DNA from: Selaginella moellendorffii
Lineage: Eukaryota > Streptophyta > Lycopodiopsida > Selaginellales > Selaginellaceae
DNA length: 64,000 bases
Assembly (NCBI RefSeq): GCF_000143415.4
Contig: NW_003314290.1
Location: forward strand, 1,478,454-1,542,453
Reading direction: 5' to 3'
The notes beneath the pieces were generated by a model. It saw only the letters and a program-made list of their open reading frames with translations, was not told where the DNA came from and searched no databases. Below are positions 10,947-21,870 of the stretch, one piece after another. The position numbers and the translations under genes were made by a program. The stretch's first letter is position 1. The number at the start of each line of letters is the position of its first letter.

Positions 10947-13084
10947 TACCCTGGCGCCTTACAGGACTTGGCTAGCGCTGTGTAGGATCCGGCATTCCAT
11001 CGATCGAGCTCCACAATGCGCCGTGCAACCCCAATCGATTCCTTTCTATGAATCGATGCAGCTAGCAGCGATCCCAGCTCCGTGGCCTGCGGCTCAAACG
11101 GCATAGATTCCACGAGCTCCTTGGCGCTGTCGATCTGCCCAGCCCGTCCAAGAACATCGACAATGCAGCAGTAGTGCTCTCTCCACGGCGAGAGGCCGTG
11201 TTCTTGGCTCATGAGCAAGAAACCCTTAACAGCCCGATCCACCAATCCGCTGTGGCTGCTGGCATGCAAGATCGCGATGAATGTGACAGCATCCGGCTGG
11301 AATCCTTCCATCGCCATCCCGATCAAGAGCTCCGCCGCGTGATCCGACTGAGAATGCGGCGATGCGAGGAGCGCATTCACCGCGGCGATGCTGCGATCAG
11401 GCATCCGCTCGAATAGCTGCAGAGCTTCGCGACGATTTCCACTGCGCGCTAGACACGCGAGCATCGAAATCCAGCTCGCGAGATCCCTAGCAGGCATTCT
11501 CTGGAACAAATCCATAGTCTCGAGACTTTGCCCGTTCAGAGAATATGCCGTAAGCATTGTGTTCCAGGAGACGGTATCTCGCCAGGGCGAGGAATCGAAC
11601 ACCAACTTTGCGTCGAGGAGATGACCACTGGCGCCGTACGCCTGGACCAGCGTGTTGTACGACACACTGTCGCGCTGCGGTATCTTCTCAAACATGACCC
11701 TGGCATCTTCGAGATTTCTGGCAAGGCAATACGAGTAGATCAGGATATTCCACGAGACGTCACAATGTTCGGGCATGGTGTCAAATAGCCTTTTGGCCTC
11801 CACCACCTTTCCAAGCTCCATACCGTATGCTTCCAGCAAGACATTGTAGGAAACCAAATTTCTCTCTGGCATCTCATCAAAGATTTCTTTAGCTTTAGAT
11901 AGATTCCCAGACTGGGCATATGCTTGAATCAGGCATGTAGACGAGACAACACAGTGTCTTGGCATCTTTTGGAACATTGCTGTGGCTTCCTCTAAATTGC
12001 CACCTTTTCCAAGCATCACTATGATTGACGTCCAACACACATTATCCCACTCAGGCATATCGTCAAATACCTTTCTGGCTTCATCAAAAAGAAAGTTCTC
12101 TCCAAGCCCCTGGAGAAGTATCGACCACGATACTAAACTCCTCCAAGGCATACTCTTCTCAAACATCTCCACGGCATCTTTTAAAAGTGATGCCTTGGTG
12201 TATGCCATTAGCACAAGATTCCAAGATAAGATGCTTCTACTTGTCATTCGGTCGAAGATTTCCTTGCTTTGTTCTAGTTGCCCATGTTGGGCATATGCCG
12301 TGAGAAGAATGTTCGAAGTAACAACATCTTTCTCTACCATTTTACACAATAGTTCTTTGGCCTTGTCAAAACAACCATCTAGACAGTAACCTTGCATTAT
12401 CGTATTGCATGACACGGTGTTCCAAAATGGCATTGCTTCAAACAAAACCAGTGCTTCTTTGAAGAGGCCATTTTCCACATAGGCAGCGATCATAATATTC
12501 CATGTCACTACATTTCTTTCCATCATGGAATCAAACAATTCTTTGGCTTTTGATATGCACCCAATCTGAGCGTATCCTTTCATCATGGCCGTCCATGTCA
12601 CCACAGTCCAGTCCGACATTGCATTAAACAGTGCCTCGGCATCATCCATTTGCCCCGCTCCGGCATATGCAGCTATTAGTATTGTCCACGTCACTGTGTT
12701 TCTATAGAGCATACTGTCGAAAATTACTCTCGATTCGCAGAGTTTGCCAGCTTTTACATATGATTTCAACAGAGAATTCCATGCAACCACATTTTTACTG
12801 GGCATTTCTTTGGCAATATTACTCGCCTCCTCCAAATGGCCATTTTGAGCATATGCAGTCAATATTATGCTCCATGAAAAACTGTTTGGCTGGCGGATTC
12901 CATCAAAAACTAGCTTTGCCTTTTTCAAGCTCCCACAGTTCCCATATGTCTGGACAAGGAGATTAGCAAGGTAGTGGCTATTTGAATGATTGCTATGTGC
13001 GATTTGGGTATGGAGTTGCTGAGCCTTTGATAGATCCTTACAAGAAGTGAGCAAGGTGACAAAATCTGCCTCAGTTGCCACCAT
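10946..13084 (-). CDS. Pentatricopeptide repeat protein dominated by consecutive 31-residue S motifs, 712 aa
   Basis: Intronless. After a leader (FVTLLTSCKDLSKAQQLHTQI) come about sixteen consecutive 31-32 residue repeats. Examples are NVVAWNSLLKSYVKAGKLCE, NTVTWTILIAAYAGAGQMDD and DTVSWNTMLTAYSLNGQSLE. This is an S-type array with no intervening P or L motifs until the last P-L-like unit (MEGFQPDAVTFIAILHASSH). The C-terminus carries an E1-like motif (MPFEPQATELGSLLAASIHR) and ends abruptly. It probably binds organellar RNA. Its TAA stop (10948-10946) overlaps the start of the downstream PPR frame. Upstream of its ATG the sequence becomes very AT-rich within a few tens of bases. Confidence 0.9.
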   Translation of the reverse strand: MVATEADFVTLLTSCKDLSKAQQLHTQIAHSNHSNSHYLANLLVQTYGNCGSLKKAKLVFDGIRQPNSFSWSIILTAYAQNGHLEEASNIAKEMPSKNVVAWNSLLKSYVKAGKLCESRVIFDSMLYRNTVTWTILIAAYAGAGQMDDAEALFNAMSDWTVVTWTAMMKGYAQIGCISKAKELFDSMMERNVVTWNIMIAAYVENGLFKEALVLFEAMPFWNTVSCNTIMQGYCLDGCFDKAKELLCKMVEKDVVTSNILLTAYAQHGQLEQSKEIFDRMTSRSILSWNLVLMAYTKASLLKDAVEMFEKSMPWRSLVSWSILLQGLGENFLFDEARKVFDDMPEWDNVCWTSIIVMLGKGGNLEEATAMFQKMPRHCVVSSTCLIQAYAQSGNLSKAKEIFDEMPERNLVSYNVLLEAYGMELGKVVEAKRLFDTMPEHCDVSWNILIYSYCLARNLEDARVMFEKIPQRDSVSYNTLVQAYGASGHLLDAKLVFDSSPWRDTVSWNTMLTAYSLNGQSLETMDLFQRMPARDLASWISMLACLARSGNRREALQLFERMPDRSIAAVNALLASPHSQSDHAAELLIGMAMEGFQPDAVTFIAILHASSHSGLVDRAVKGFLLMSQEHGLSPWREHYCCIVDVLGRAGQIDSAKELVESMPFEPQATELGSLLAASIHRKESIGVARRIVELDRWNAGSYTALAKSCKAPG

Positions 13085-14619
13085 TTTACTAGCAGTTTAA
13101 ATTTAAATCTGTAATGTGAACTATAAGAATGTGAAAATTAACATATAACAATCTTAGTATACCCAAAATTAAGAAAGGAGGTGATCACTCCTCCCCACTC
13201 CTTTGTAATACAATAACATTTGTACCACAATTCATAAAAAGCATAAATGACTATATGATGTTTCAGCACTTATTATATGTTAGAATAGCATGTTATGATC
13301 TTGGGAAATGGGGATGCATACACTAACAACAGCTGTTACATTACTATTATAAGATAACACCTCTTTCAACATTTGCATGCTTTAGTTTCACTTAGCTAAT
13401 GATAAAAAGAAACAAAAAAAATATATTTACAAAGAGTTCAAAAAATATAAAAATGTCCATCCATCTGACATTTACTGATCCTCAAAATGTTACTGAACCA
13501 CATAAACATCTATAATCAATTTATAATGTCTGTGTTGATCATCTGGGCAACTTACTTTGAATCCCTTTGTCTCATGCTTCCATGTAAATAATATATAAAT
13601 AAATGATAAAATAGAGCATTCTTAAAATATAGTATATTCATTCATATATTAGTCTTATAGTGAAAAAGCATGAGACCATTGGATTTATGTCCGTTTAATT
13701 GAGTAAACAGAAATATTTTTTAGTTTTTAGTTTGTTGTTAGGTAGATTAGTGTAGAGTTTGAGGATATTCTATATTTTATATTGTTTTAATTAATTTAAT
13801 TATTTTTTAAAGGATTCTATTTTAAAACCTTCAAAGTTTTTGCAGCATAGCATTGTGACATACAATTATGTGAGGGTTTCCTTTTCTAATAGGATAGAAA
13901 TCTATGGTAGTCCTGAAAACCTAAATCAATATTGTTTGTTCCAATAGAAATTTAAATATATATTCATAGCTGTAGCACATATGATTATAAAATAAGATTT
14001 GGATATATTATCATTATGTACATTAAAGGATAGATAGGGATAAAATAGCTATTAAATTTTTTTTATCAAGCAATTGTGCATTTTTCAGTTGGCTTAATGG
14101 AAGAGAGATAGGGGAGCACTATATGTGGTATTGAAGTAAATGCCATGAGTTTAATTCTTATTAATTAATGATTACTTAAAATATAATATACCCTTAAGAA
14201 AGGTATATTCTTTCATTTTGTACCGTGAGACTGCAATATGAGTGAATGATTGTTTGCCTCATATAGAATAGCTGAATTGTGGGACTGCAATACAACTATA
14301 CGATCAACTTTCTCAAATATAATCCATCATGCTAAATTAGTGATAGTACATTAGTTTTTTGGGAGTTTGCTCATTGAATGTTAGAGAAGGTTGTAGCATT
14401 ACTTGATATAACTTATTAATGTATCTATTGACACTTAGAATAGAACATTAAATGGAAAAAATGTGTAGTTGAAGCATTAACATTGCTAGTATTTATGTTA
14501 GTGGATGTGGATATTAGATGATATGGAGTTTGCTTTAAAGCTTAATTTTTCATTTCATTAGTGTTTCAACTAGTGTTTGAGTTATAACAATTTAAAAGAT
14601 AATTATAAATTCTTTAATC

Positions 14620-14905
14620 TAGACTTTTTTAAAGGTCACCCAACCCAGTACTACTCAAACCTAAGAACAAATCTTTAACCGATTAAAAAAAGAAGTGCAC
14701 TTTTATTTATATACCCTTTCCCTTTATATTTAAACCTCAATAGACTATTTTTTAAATTATTATTTTTAATTCATTAGGGTTTAAATATAAAGGGGAAAGG
14801 CTCATGAATTAAAGTACACCCTTTTTTTCAATTGATTAAGGGTTTTAAGATATATTTGAATTAAGCACTTTTAGGTTTAAATAGTACTAAGTTGAGTGAC
14901 CTTTC
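14620..14905. repeat. Two head-to-head decayed TRIM LTR fragments forming an inverted repeat
   Basis: The segment 14,620-14,760 reads like the plus-oriented TRIM LTR found at 26,631 (GGTCACCCAACCCAGTACTA, then CTTTAACCGATT, then CCCTTTCCCTTTATATTT). The segment 14,775-14,905 carries the same landmarks in reverse. Together they form an imperfect inverted repeat around about 14,768. Many differences from the intact copies are C-to-T or G-to-A. Confidence 0.8.
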
Positions 14906-15104
14906 AAAAAGTTTAAATTTATAAACTTATATTTGGTATTAAAAGTTTCAAGTTTGTATTTGGTATTAGAAGAGTCTCAAATTTAACTCTATTAAATGGC
15001 TAAAGTGTCAAGAGAGTTTAGCTTCCATTCAATAAAATGTGAACTTACAGAGAATTATGATGGATTATAACTAACCAAGAGAACTAATTCAATCAAATAT
15101 AACA

Positions 15105-15215
15105 AAAGAGGGGTTATGAATAAGAATACACCTCCTAAGGGTTTTAAAATATTTGGGTTAAGTGTTGTAGGTTTGAATAGTACTACGCTAAACAAGCTTT
15201 TGGGAATTCTGAATT
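15105..15215 (-). repeat. Third decayed TRIM LTR fragment
   Basis: Minus-strand landmarks of the TRIM LTR recur: CTATTCAAACC, AACACTTAACCC, AAATATTTTAAAACCCTTAG and TTATTCATAACCCC. Truncated and AT-eroded. Confidence 0.7.
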
Positions 15216-16059
15216 TTCCGTGATAATTTTTTGATTGGATAATTAAAGATTTTTTGTGATGGTTCATTATTTTATTTTATGCCTTTTACTTTTCATATTA
15301 CCATATATTCTTTATGATTTGCTTTGGATTAATTTCTTGGGTTTGAAATATCAATAAAATGTTGCTAATACTTGTTTTAACAACTTTAATTCTTTAGAAT
15401 TGTTAACTAGAGATTGGATGGTCTGATGATTAGTATATCTCCTATAACATTCATTTAGGATGTGTTGATTATTACTAAATTTGATTTTGATAGATTAAAA
15501 TTATATTTCCTTTAGGTAATACATTCATAAGTATTTTACATTTTAGGCAATTATACTTTGTGTTATGTGAACTATCTTTGATAAGTTTCTTAGCATACTA
15601 TCTACAATATTTAGTAGATAGGCTTTATAATTTATTTTCTTGATGATATGCTTACTTTTGAATTTTGTTGGCTGGTTAATCTTATGTCTTCAAATTATGA
15701 TGATCTTAGTGGTTCTTATTCTATATTGATTTATCAAATGGATTGGAATAATTTTATGTTTTAATCTAATATTTATTCATTGATAATTCAATATCTCTAA
15801 GATATATTTTACTATAAAGATGAATATACTACATACTCATACTTCTTGCAAGGATTCACTACAACAATATATCATACTCATCTAAAGAGAAATAGGAAAT
15901 AAATAAACAATTTATTTTTCTTTAAATATTTAAGTAGATTACAAATGTTATAAAATGCTTTTGTAATACATATGAATATAGAGGTGAATTTCAAAGCAGT
16001 TACACTATGAAATGAGGGTCCAATACACATTCAATATCCTTTATAACCACCAACTTTTC

Positions 16060-16625
16060 ATATCCAGCTTTTACATGCAAAACAATGTCAAACAGTATTT
16101 AGCACAATCTTGACATATCAGTGGTGAAATGCAAGGAGAAAGATACCCCACCAACTAAAGCAATATAGAACTTGGGTCTAAATTTAAGCCAAACACAAAA
16201 CAAGGAGTGATATAGTATAGTACTAGTTAAACTAATATCTAAGGTGGTTAATTATACTTCCAACCATCCCTACTATACATTTGGAACACACCCCCCCCCC
16301 CCCCCAAAATAACGCATGCTTTTAGGGCTTTCAACTCAACCTTAATAGTTAGTCTCTAAAACAAGCTTAAAACTTAAAAATTTACTAAATATGGAATGGT
16401 ATTAGATTGCAAATTAGGACACAAAAATAATACTATAGAGTTCAAAACACTCTTTACATTCTGTAGCTATGTCTTTCAAGTAGATTTAGACACTTATCAT
16501 AAATAGTATATAGAACCAAAACAAAACCAATACATGGGGCATGATATTGAAAGTGCTTTGGTAAATATAATAAACTATCATGTAGTGATATTAAGGGACT
16601 AAACTCATTACATGAAAGTTCTTGT
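16060..16625. repeat. Repeat family C, eroded third copy
   Basis: Collinear with 18,000-18,510 and 33,060-33,590 (shared CCCTACTATACATTTGGAA, a poly-C run, the GGGCTTTCA motif, TTAGTCTCT). It is much more AT-rich than the other two copies, and most differences look like transitions. It abuts the reverse-transcriptase fragment at about 16,625. Confidence 0.85.
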
Positions 16626-16908
16626 CCTTAGTACGAGTCTTAAAGGTTGTCTTCTCCACATCTTGATCTGCCACCCATATCTGATGATACCCAGACCGCA
16701 AATCAAGTTGTGTAAAATATTTAACCTTTAAGAGTTGGTCAAATAAGTCATCAATGCGAGGCAAAGGATAACTATTTTTGACTGTGATATTGTTAAGTAC
16801 TCGATAATCAATACACATCCTCATGGTTCCATCCTTTTTCATAACAAAAAGGACTGATGCTCCATAAGGTGACTTACTTGATCGGATATGACCTTTGTCA
16901 AGAAGCAC
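16626..16908 (-). pseudogene. Fragment of a second Ty3/gypsy reverse transcriptase
   Basis: The minus strand encodes the N-terminal fingers/palm of a gypsy-type [52 protein letters not shown] and [15 protein letters not shown]. It lacks the YLDD box and everything after it. The wording differs from the RT of the element at 26 kb, so it comes from another family. The fragment joins an LTR piece at about 16,909. Confidence 0.9.
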
Positions 16909-17210
16909 TTATCTATTCTTGACTCTCGAGACACTTCCCTATTCCTAACTCTTTGATTTCCCATACAATTCCTGAGTCTCGAGCCACATTCCTGATGATG
17001 ATGTGGTGCCTCCTCGACCTCAGCTATATTTAGGCCATCCTCGATCCAAGAGTGGTGGAGTTTCATCAACCTATAGTATATATAAATTAGCCTTGTTCCA
17101 TTTCTCCACAATCTGAATCAACACCAGTCTAAGGCCTCTTCTTCGTTTCCACTAGTTTTTCTCTTTGTCTTTTGCATTTTTCAGTCTTGATCTTATTGGG
17201 GGTCTTGACA
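16909..17210 (-). repeat. Truncated copy of the chromovirus LTR
   Basis: The minus strand from 17,210 reads TGTCAAGACCCCCAATAAGA and follows the LTR at 23,338/29,101 base for base with scattered differences. It continues to the AGAATAGATA region, where it breaks into RT sequence. About the last 75 bp of the LTR are missing. Confidence 0.9.
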
Positions 17211-17599
17211 AAAGTAATAAGAGCATTTTATTCAATAATGGAGTGCTCACTAGGATAAGATATTAAGATATTAAGATATTTTTTAGCTTTTTATTTGACA
17301 TGTTTATCTTTTTTTTACATTTGTTTTAGGTCTAATATCAAGCTCCATACCATGCTACCTAATGGAGTGCCTGTATCCTCACATTAAACTACTAATATGC
17401 TGAAATAATATTAAACTCTATTTTATATGTTAATTTTGGCATCAGGATGTTAAATGCTGTAGGATTATTTCAATATTGCTCCATGCTTTTGTACTATTGC
17501 TCCTTTCAAATTTTAAAAAGACTTTAAACTCTAAAACACTTAATTAGACTCTAAATTGTATTATGTATAATCAAAAGCTTCAAAGTATAACTTTGAAAG

Positions 17600-17760
17600 A
17601 GTTGTATCATATGTGGTTTTTACCCTCTATCCTATGGTGATTTACCATAGGATAACACCACGAAGCAGAACCTAAACCCTCTTTGTGCCATGTGACAGAT
17701 GCCATGTGTCATATACCACGTGTCCAAAGGAACATGGTGTGGAACCCGAGGTTCAGGGCC
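17600..17760 (-). repeat. LTR-like sequence, inverted copy of 32,290-32,454
   Basis: Contains CCTCTATCCTATGGTGATTT, ACCATAGGATAACACCACGA and CCCTCTTTGTGCCATGTGAC. These are the reverse complement of the sequence that ends at a primer-binding site near 32,457. Here the primer-binding site itself is not recognisable. Confidence 0.8.
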
Positions 17761-17775
17761 TTGGGCCACTGAATG

Positions 17776-18745
17776 AAGAAATGGTGTCAAATTCCTAAAC
17801 ATGCAGCCAAGGAGTGATGGAACCGGACCACGGAGCAACTCCTGAGCATATAGCCCAAAGAGCAAAGGGATAAAAGCCCAGAGCGACTTGGAACAATCCT
17901 AGAGTAACCAACATCCCAATGCTAGGACCAGCACGCAAAATGGAGCCAAACAGAGTTTGGCGCTATTTTAGCATACTGGTGGCCTAACACGAGGATATGG
18001 GTACTCCACCAGCTAGCATGGAATGGCACTTGGGCTTAGACCCAAGTCGGACGCAAAACAAAGATAGACATGCAAGCGGGAGTTAGACTATGCCTCAAGT
18101 TGGTCGGCCATGCTCGACCTACCCACTATCCCTACTATACATTTAGAACCCCCCATAGCCCCCCCCTTGAGGAACACACGCTTTGGGCTTTCACCCCAAG
18201 CCTCCCTTAGTATCAAGAGTTAGTCTCTGGGACAAGCTCGAAACTTACTAAATATAGAATGTCCCTAAATTGCGAATTTGGACACGGGACGAACACCATT
18301 GTGTTCAAAACAATCTCTACATTCCGTAGATATGCCAAATGAGCAAATCAAGACACTTTCCATAAATAACATTTGAGACCGAATTGAGACTAACACAAAG
18401 GGCATGATAGTGAGGGTGTTTGGCAGACACAATAAGCTATTATTTAGCGAATATTGAGGGATCAATTTCAATATCGCGGGGGTTCTTGATACTAACAAGT
18501 GCAAGCCAATGACAAGAGTTTCTCAAACCAGGCCGAGTATGCTCAGCAAGAAACATATAGGGTTCCTACCTTATGTTTATCCGATTTAAGTACATAGTCA
18601 TTGATCATTTTCTTAACTAGCCCAAGTGGGAACTAATAACGGGCCCAGGAATACCAACCTCTTGCCGTCGTGGTAGTAAGGAAAAAATATCTGAAAGAAT
18701 TAACCAATAGGTAACTTTCAATACCTGAAGTCATATTTGCGACAC
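17776..18745. repeat. Repeat family C, copy 1 (about 1 kb)
   Basis: Direct repeat of 32,840-33,825: both run from AATGGTG(T/C)CAAA(T/C)TCC through the poly-C tract, GAGGAACACACGCTTT(G/A)GGC and GCGGGGGTTCTTGATACTAA to ACTTTCAATAC. Probably retroelement LTR or internal sequence, but I cannot identify a coding domain. A short minus-strand frame (18,265-18,504) is shared with the second copy and matches nothing I know. Confidence 0.85.
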
Positions 18746-21200
18746 TCTCCCCCCCTAGGGAAGATTGACGTCCTCGTCGATGCACACTCGAGTCTAGACC
18801 ACCGGCAAGGAAACAACCCTAGAAAAAGTTCACGGTGATCACACTATATGAGAAATGCACCAACTTAAATGAGTTAGGGTAACCTTTTTGTCTAACGTAG
18901 ATGCACTACCCACTCAAACACTTTACGGCCATTGTTGATAAAGAAATGACCAACAGAGTCAGCAACCCTTGCTATTCTAGGTGTCACCCAACTTACAAAA
19001 GTGTGATACACCCCTGCCCACAGGGATATAGAGAAAGAACCCAAAGGCCCCAACCCTTTTGAGCAAAGAAACCAAACCCATCTGTAAGGTCTAGATGGAC
19101 TACTATAAATAGGCAGTTAGAGTTGTTTACACGGTCATGCCCTTTTAATGTAATAAGGAACATTGATAGAGAGGCAAGTTATGTGACCAGTCGACAGTAG
19201 CTACCCCATGATTAGAGATTTCACCATGCACACGAAGTGCCGAAGCTAGTCTGCCTATACTGGCCCTAAGCCCTAAACTCAAACATCAATAGATGGATAA
19301 TATCAAAGTCATAAACAATGATATCTTAGAGACTTAATTACCAGTGATTAAATCTTAGATTAGAAGACAAAAGTATTCCAAATAAGTTATCATCCGATAA
19401 ACCAATATGATAGTATAAGAACCACCAAGATCAGCATAATTGGTAAATATAGGAATCACTATCCAACAAAACTCAATAATGAAACTTAACTATCAAAGAT
19501 GGTAGATAATATGCCAAACAACTTACGAAAGAGAACTCAAAGAACACAAAATATCATTGACTAGCAAGCAAAATGCTTGTGAATATATCACTCATAGGAA
19601 ATAACATCCCAATCTATCAAAGCTAACCCAAACAATAATCAACAAAACAGAATGAATGTGGTAAGAACAACAAACACCCATTCAAGTCAACTATCACAGA
19701 AGCTAATTTGAATAGATCCTGGTCAACAATACCAAAGAACCAAAGTTGTTCAAACAAGTGTCAGCATCATCCTACTAATGTCTCAAACCCAAGAGACCAA
19801 TCCAAAGCAAACCACAAAAAAAAAGCATGTGGTATTGTGAAAAGCCATAAGCTATCAAAGAGAACAACTAACCATCATGAAAGATCATCAATCATTCTAT
19901 CAAAAAGAGATACATAATCATTGTCGAAAAAGAAATCTACTATCCCGAAGAACAGCGAATCATTCTAGATCAACAATAATCAAGCAAAACCACTAACAAG
20001 GATAATCAACTATCCTAGATGACAGTCAATCATCATTAATGATTGCTAGATGCAAATACTAACTTCAACATCGAAACTAAAAAGCCAAAATGCCTTCCCC
20101 AACAGCTTCTAATAAATTCATGGTACACCCTACAATAACCTCTTTAACACATCCATAACCTAAACTTCACAATGCAAGCTAATAAAGAGCATATTTACAT
20201 TAATCCAAAAGCCAAGCATAATGGAGTTATGTGTAAGCGACTAATTTTTCCATTCTACTTTAGTCACTTAACCGCACTTCTGACCACTTGGAGGAGTCTC
20301 ATTCACAACCTCCCTAAGTCCCATTCAGAACTTGCGGCTTGCTAGCCCCGCGAATGGCATCCATGCCACTCAACTTTTGCACTTGGCCCAAGTGCTCCAT
20401 GTGTCCGATCCCATGACCGACACCCCAAGGTACCACTGACATACCAGCCCGTTACGCTAGGCCATGCCCATTCACCTTGGTCACATCGGTGGTCCAACAC
20501 CACCTGCATTACAATCCCGTCTCTCAAAGACTAGGCCATCCATCCATGAGTGGCTATCCCAGATCCACTCCATAGCATCCTCAGGATGCCTGTAGACATG
20601 GGGAATAGCCTTCCCCAATGTCTCCTTTCCGGTCCCCGCCAAGTCCCTTCCTGTCCATGGCCGTGTTCACCAACACTGCCACTGGATCAAGGCCCACAGG
20701 CCTGACCACTAAGTCCAACTGTCCTCTAGGACTTCCTTACTGTGTGACTGTGTCCCTTGTCACCACACTAGAGGGCTACTCCTCTTCCTTTCCATAGTCT
20801 AGGACTTTAGGCCAACATTTCGGAACACCATGGCCTTATGCAAGCCTCATGGGTACTCTCCCCACCTCTTGCCTTTTGGTGCTCTAACCATGGGCTTAGA
20901 GCGAGGTTCCGTTGAGCCACACTAGGTATCCAAGTAGGTAGTGCCACCCACACTTGGACTGGGAGCATCGGCCAGTCGATCTCCCGGGGGAACTAAAGTC
21001 GGCTCTTGAACACTTCACCAAGCTACCCCGCTTGTCAGTCTGTGTTCACTCTAGTCTTGGACTTCACAGTGGGTAGCTCATCACCCAACACTGGGTCCAG
21101 CCTTCCTGGGCCAAACTGGCCTTTCCTGGCCAAATTGGCTCCACTGCAGTCCTCCCCTTATTATACTTTTGGAGCTCACCAAACCCCCCAGGGTCTGGGA
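18746..21200. other. Retroelement-like non-coding sequence
   Basis: A CTATAAATAGGCAGTTAGAG promoter-like string lies at about 19,100. The stretch 19,270-20,230 has a plus strand visibly enriched in A and C. The part from 20,230 to 21,200 is richer in GC and ends in GGGCTTTCACCCTCTC, the same phrase that starts the other minisatellite at 29.9 kb. No protein domain recognised. Confidence 0.45.
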
Positions 21201-21216
21201 GACAAACACTTTGGGC

Positions 21217-21870
21217 TTTCACCCTCTCAGACTCGAACTCGGACTCGGCCTCGAACTCGGACTCGGACTTGGACTTGGACTCAGACTCGGACTCAGGCTC
21301 GGGCTCGGGTTCGGGCTTGGTCTCGGTCTCGGTCCCGATCTCGGTCTCAGTCTCGGTCCTGGTCTCGGTCTTGGTCTCGACTTCGGACTCCATCTCGGGT
21401 CCATCTCGGACTCCATCTCGGACTCCATCTCGGGTCCATCTCGGGTCCATCTCAGACTCCATCTCGGACTCCACCTCGGACTCCATCTCGGGTCCTTCTC
21501 GGACTCTATCTTGGACTCCATCTCGGGTCCATCTCGAGTCCCATCTCGGGTCCATCTCGGGTCCATCTTGGACTCCATCTCGGACTCCATCTCAGGTCCA
21601 TCTCAGACTCCATCTTGGACTCCATCTCGGGTCCATCTCGAGTCCCATGTCGGGTCCATCTCGGGTCCATCTCGGACTCCATCTCAGACTCCATCTCGGG
21701 TCCATCTCGGACTCCATCTCGGGTTCATCTCGAACTCCATCTTGGACTCCATCTCGGGTCCATCTCGGACTCCATCTCGGATCCATCTCGGGTCCACCTC
21801 GGACTCCACCTCGAGGTCCTTCTCGGACTCCACTTCGGACTCCAACTCGGGTCCATCTCGGACACTTTCA
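21217..21870. repeat. 11/12-bp minisatellite preceded by 6-bp TCGGAC-type units
   Basis: Starts as a hexamer array (CTCGGA/CTCGAA variants, about 21,230-21,380). It then becomes a mix of two units, GACTCCATCTCG (12 bp) and GGTCCATCTCG (11 bp), to about 21,870. Because the units avoid stop codons, long open frames exist in several frames of both strands; these are artefacts. Confidence 0.95.

Larger units (their letters stand above)
13085..16060. other. AT-rich gene-free segment with decayed repeats
   Basis: About 3 kb of very AT-rich sequence with no open frame that resembles a protein. It must contain the promoter of the 712-aa PPR gene next to 13,084. Recognisable content is limited to TRIM-LTR relics (listed separately). 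Composition changes sharply at the PPR start codon. Confidence 0.6.

Noticed and set aside
14083-14160. tRNA-like boxes (CAGTTGGCTTAATGG ... GAGTTTAATTCTT)
   Set aside because: No acceptor stem or anticodon arm can be paired; at best a SINE relic.
18265-18504. Minus-strand frame conserved at 33,300-33,590
   Set aside because: The similarity follows from the DNA repeat as a whole; both copies are broken beyond it and no domain is seen.
21217-21870. CRISPR-like regular array
   Set aside because: Units are contiguous 11/12-bp repeats without unique spacers, in a plant genome.
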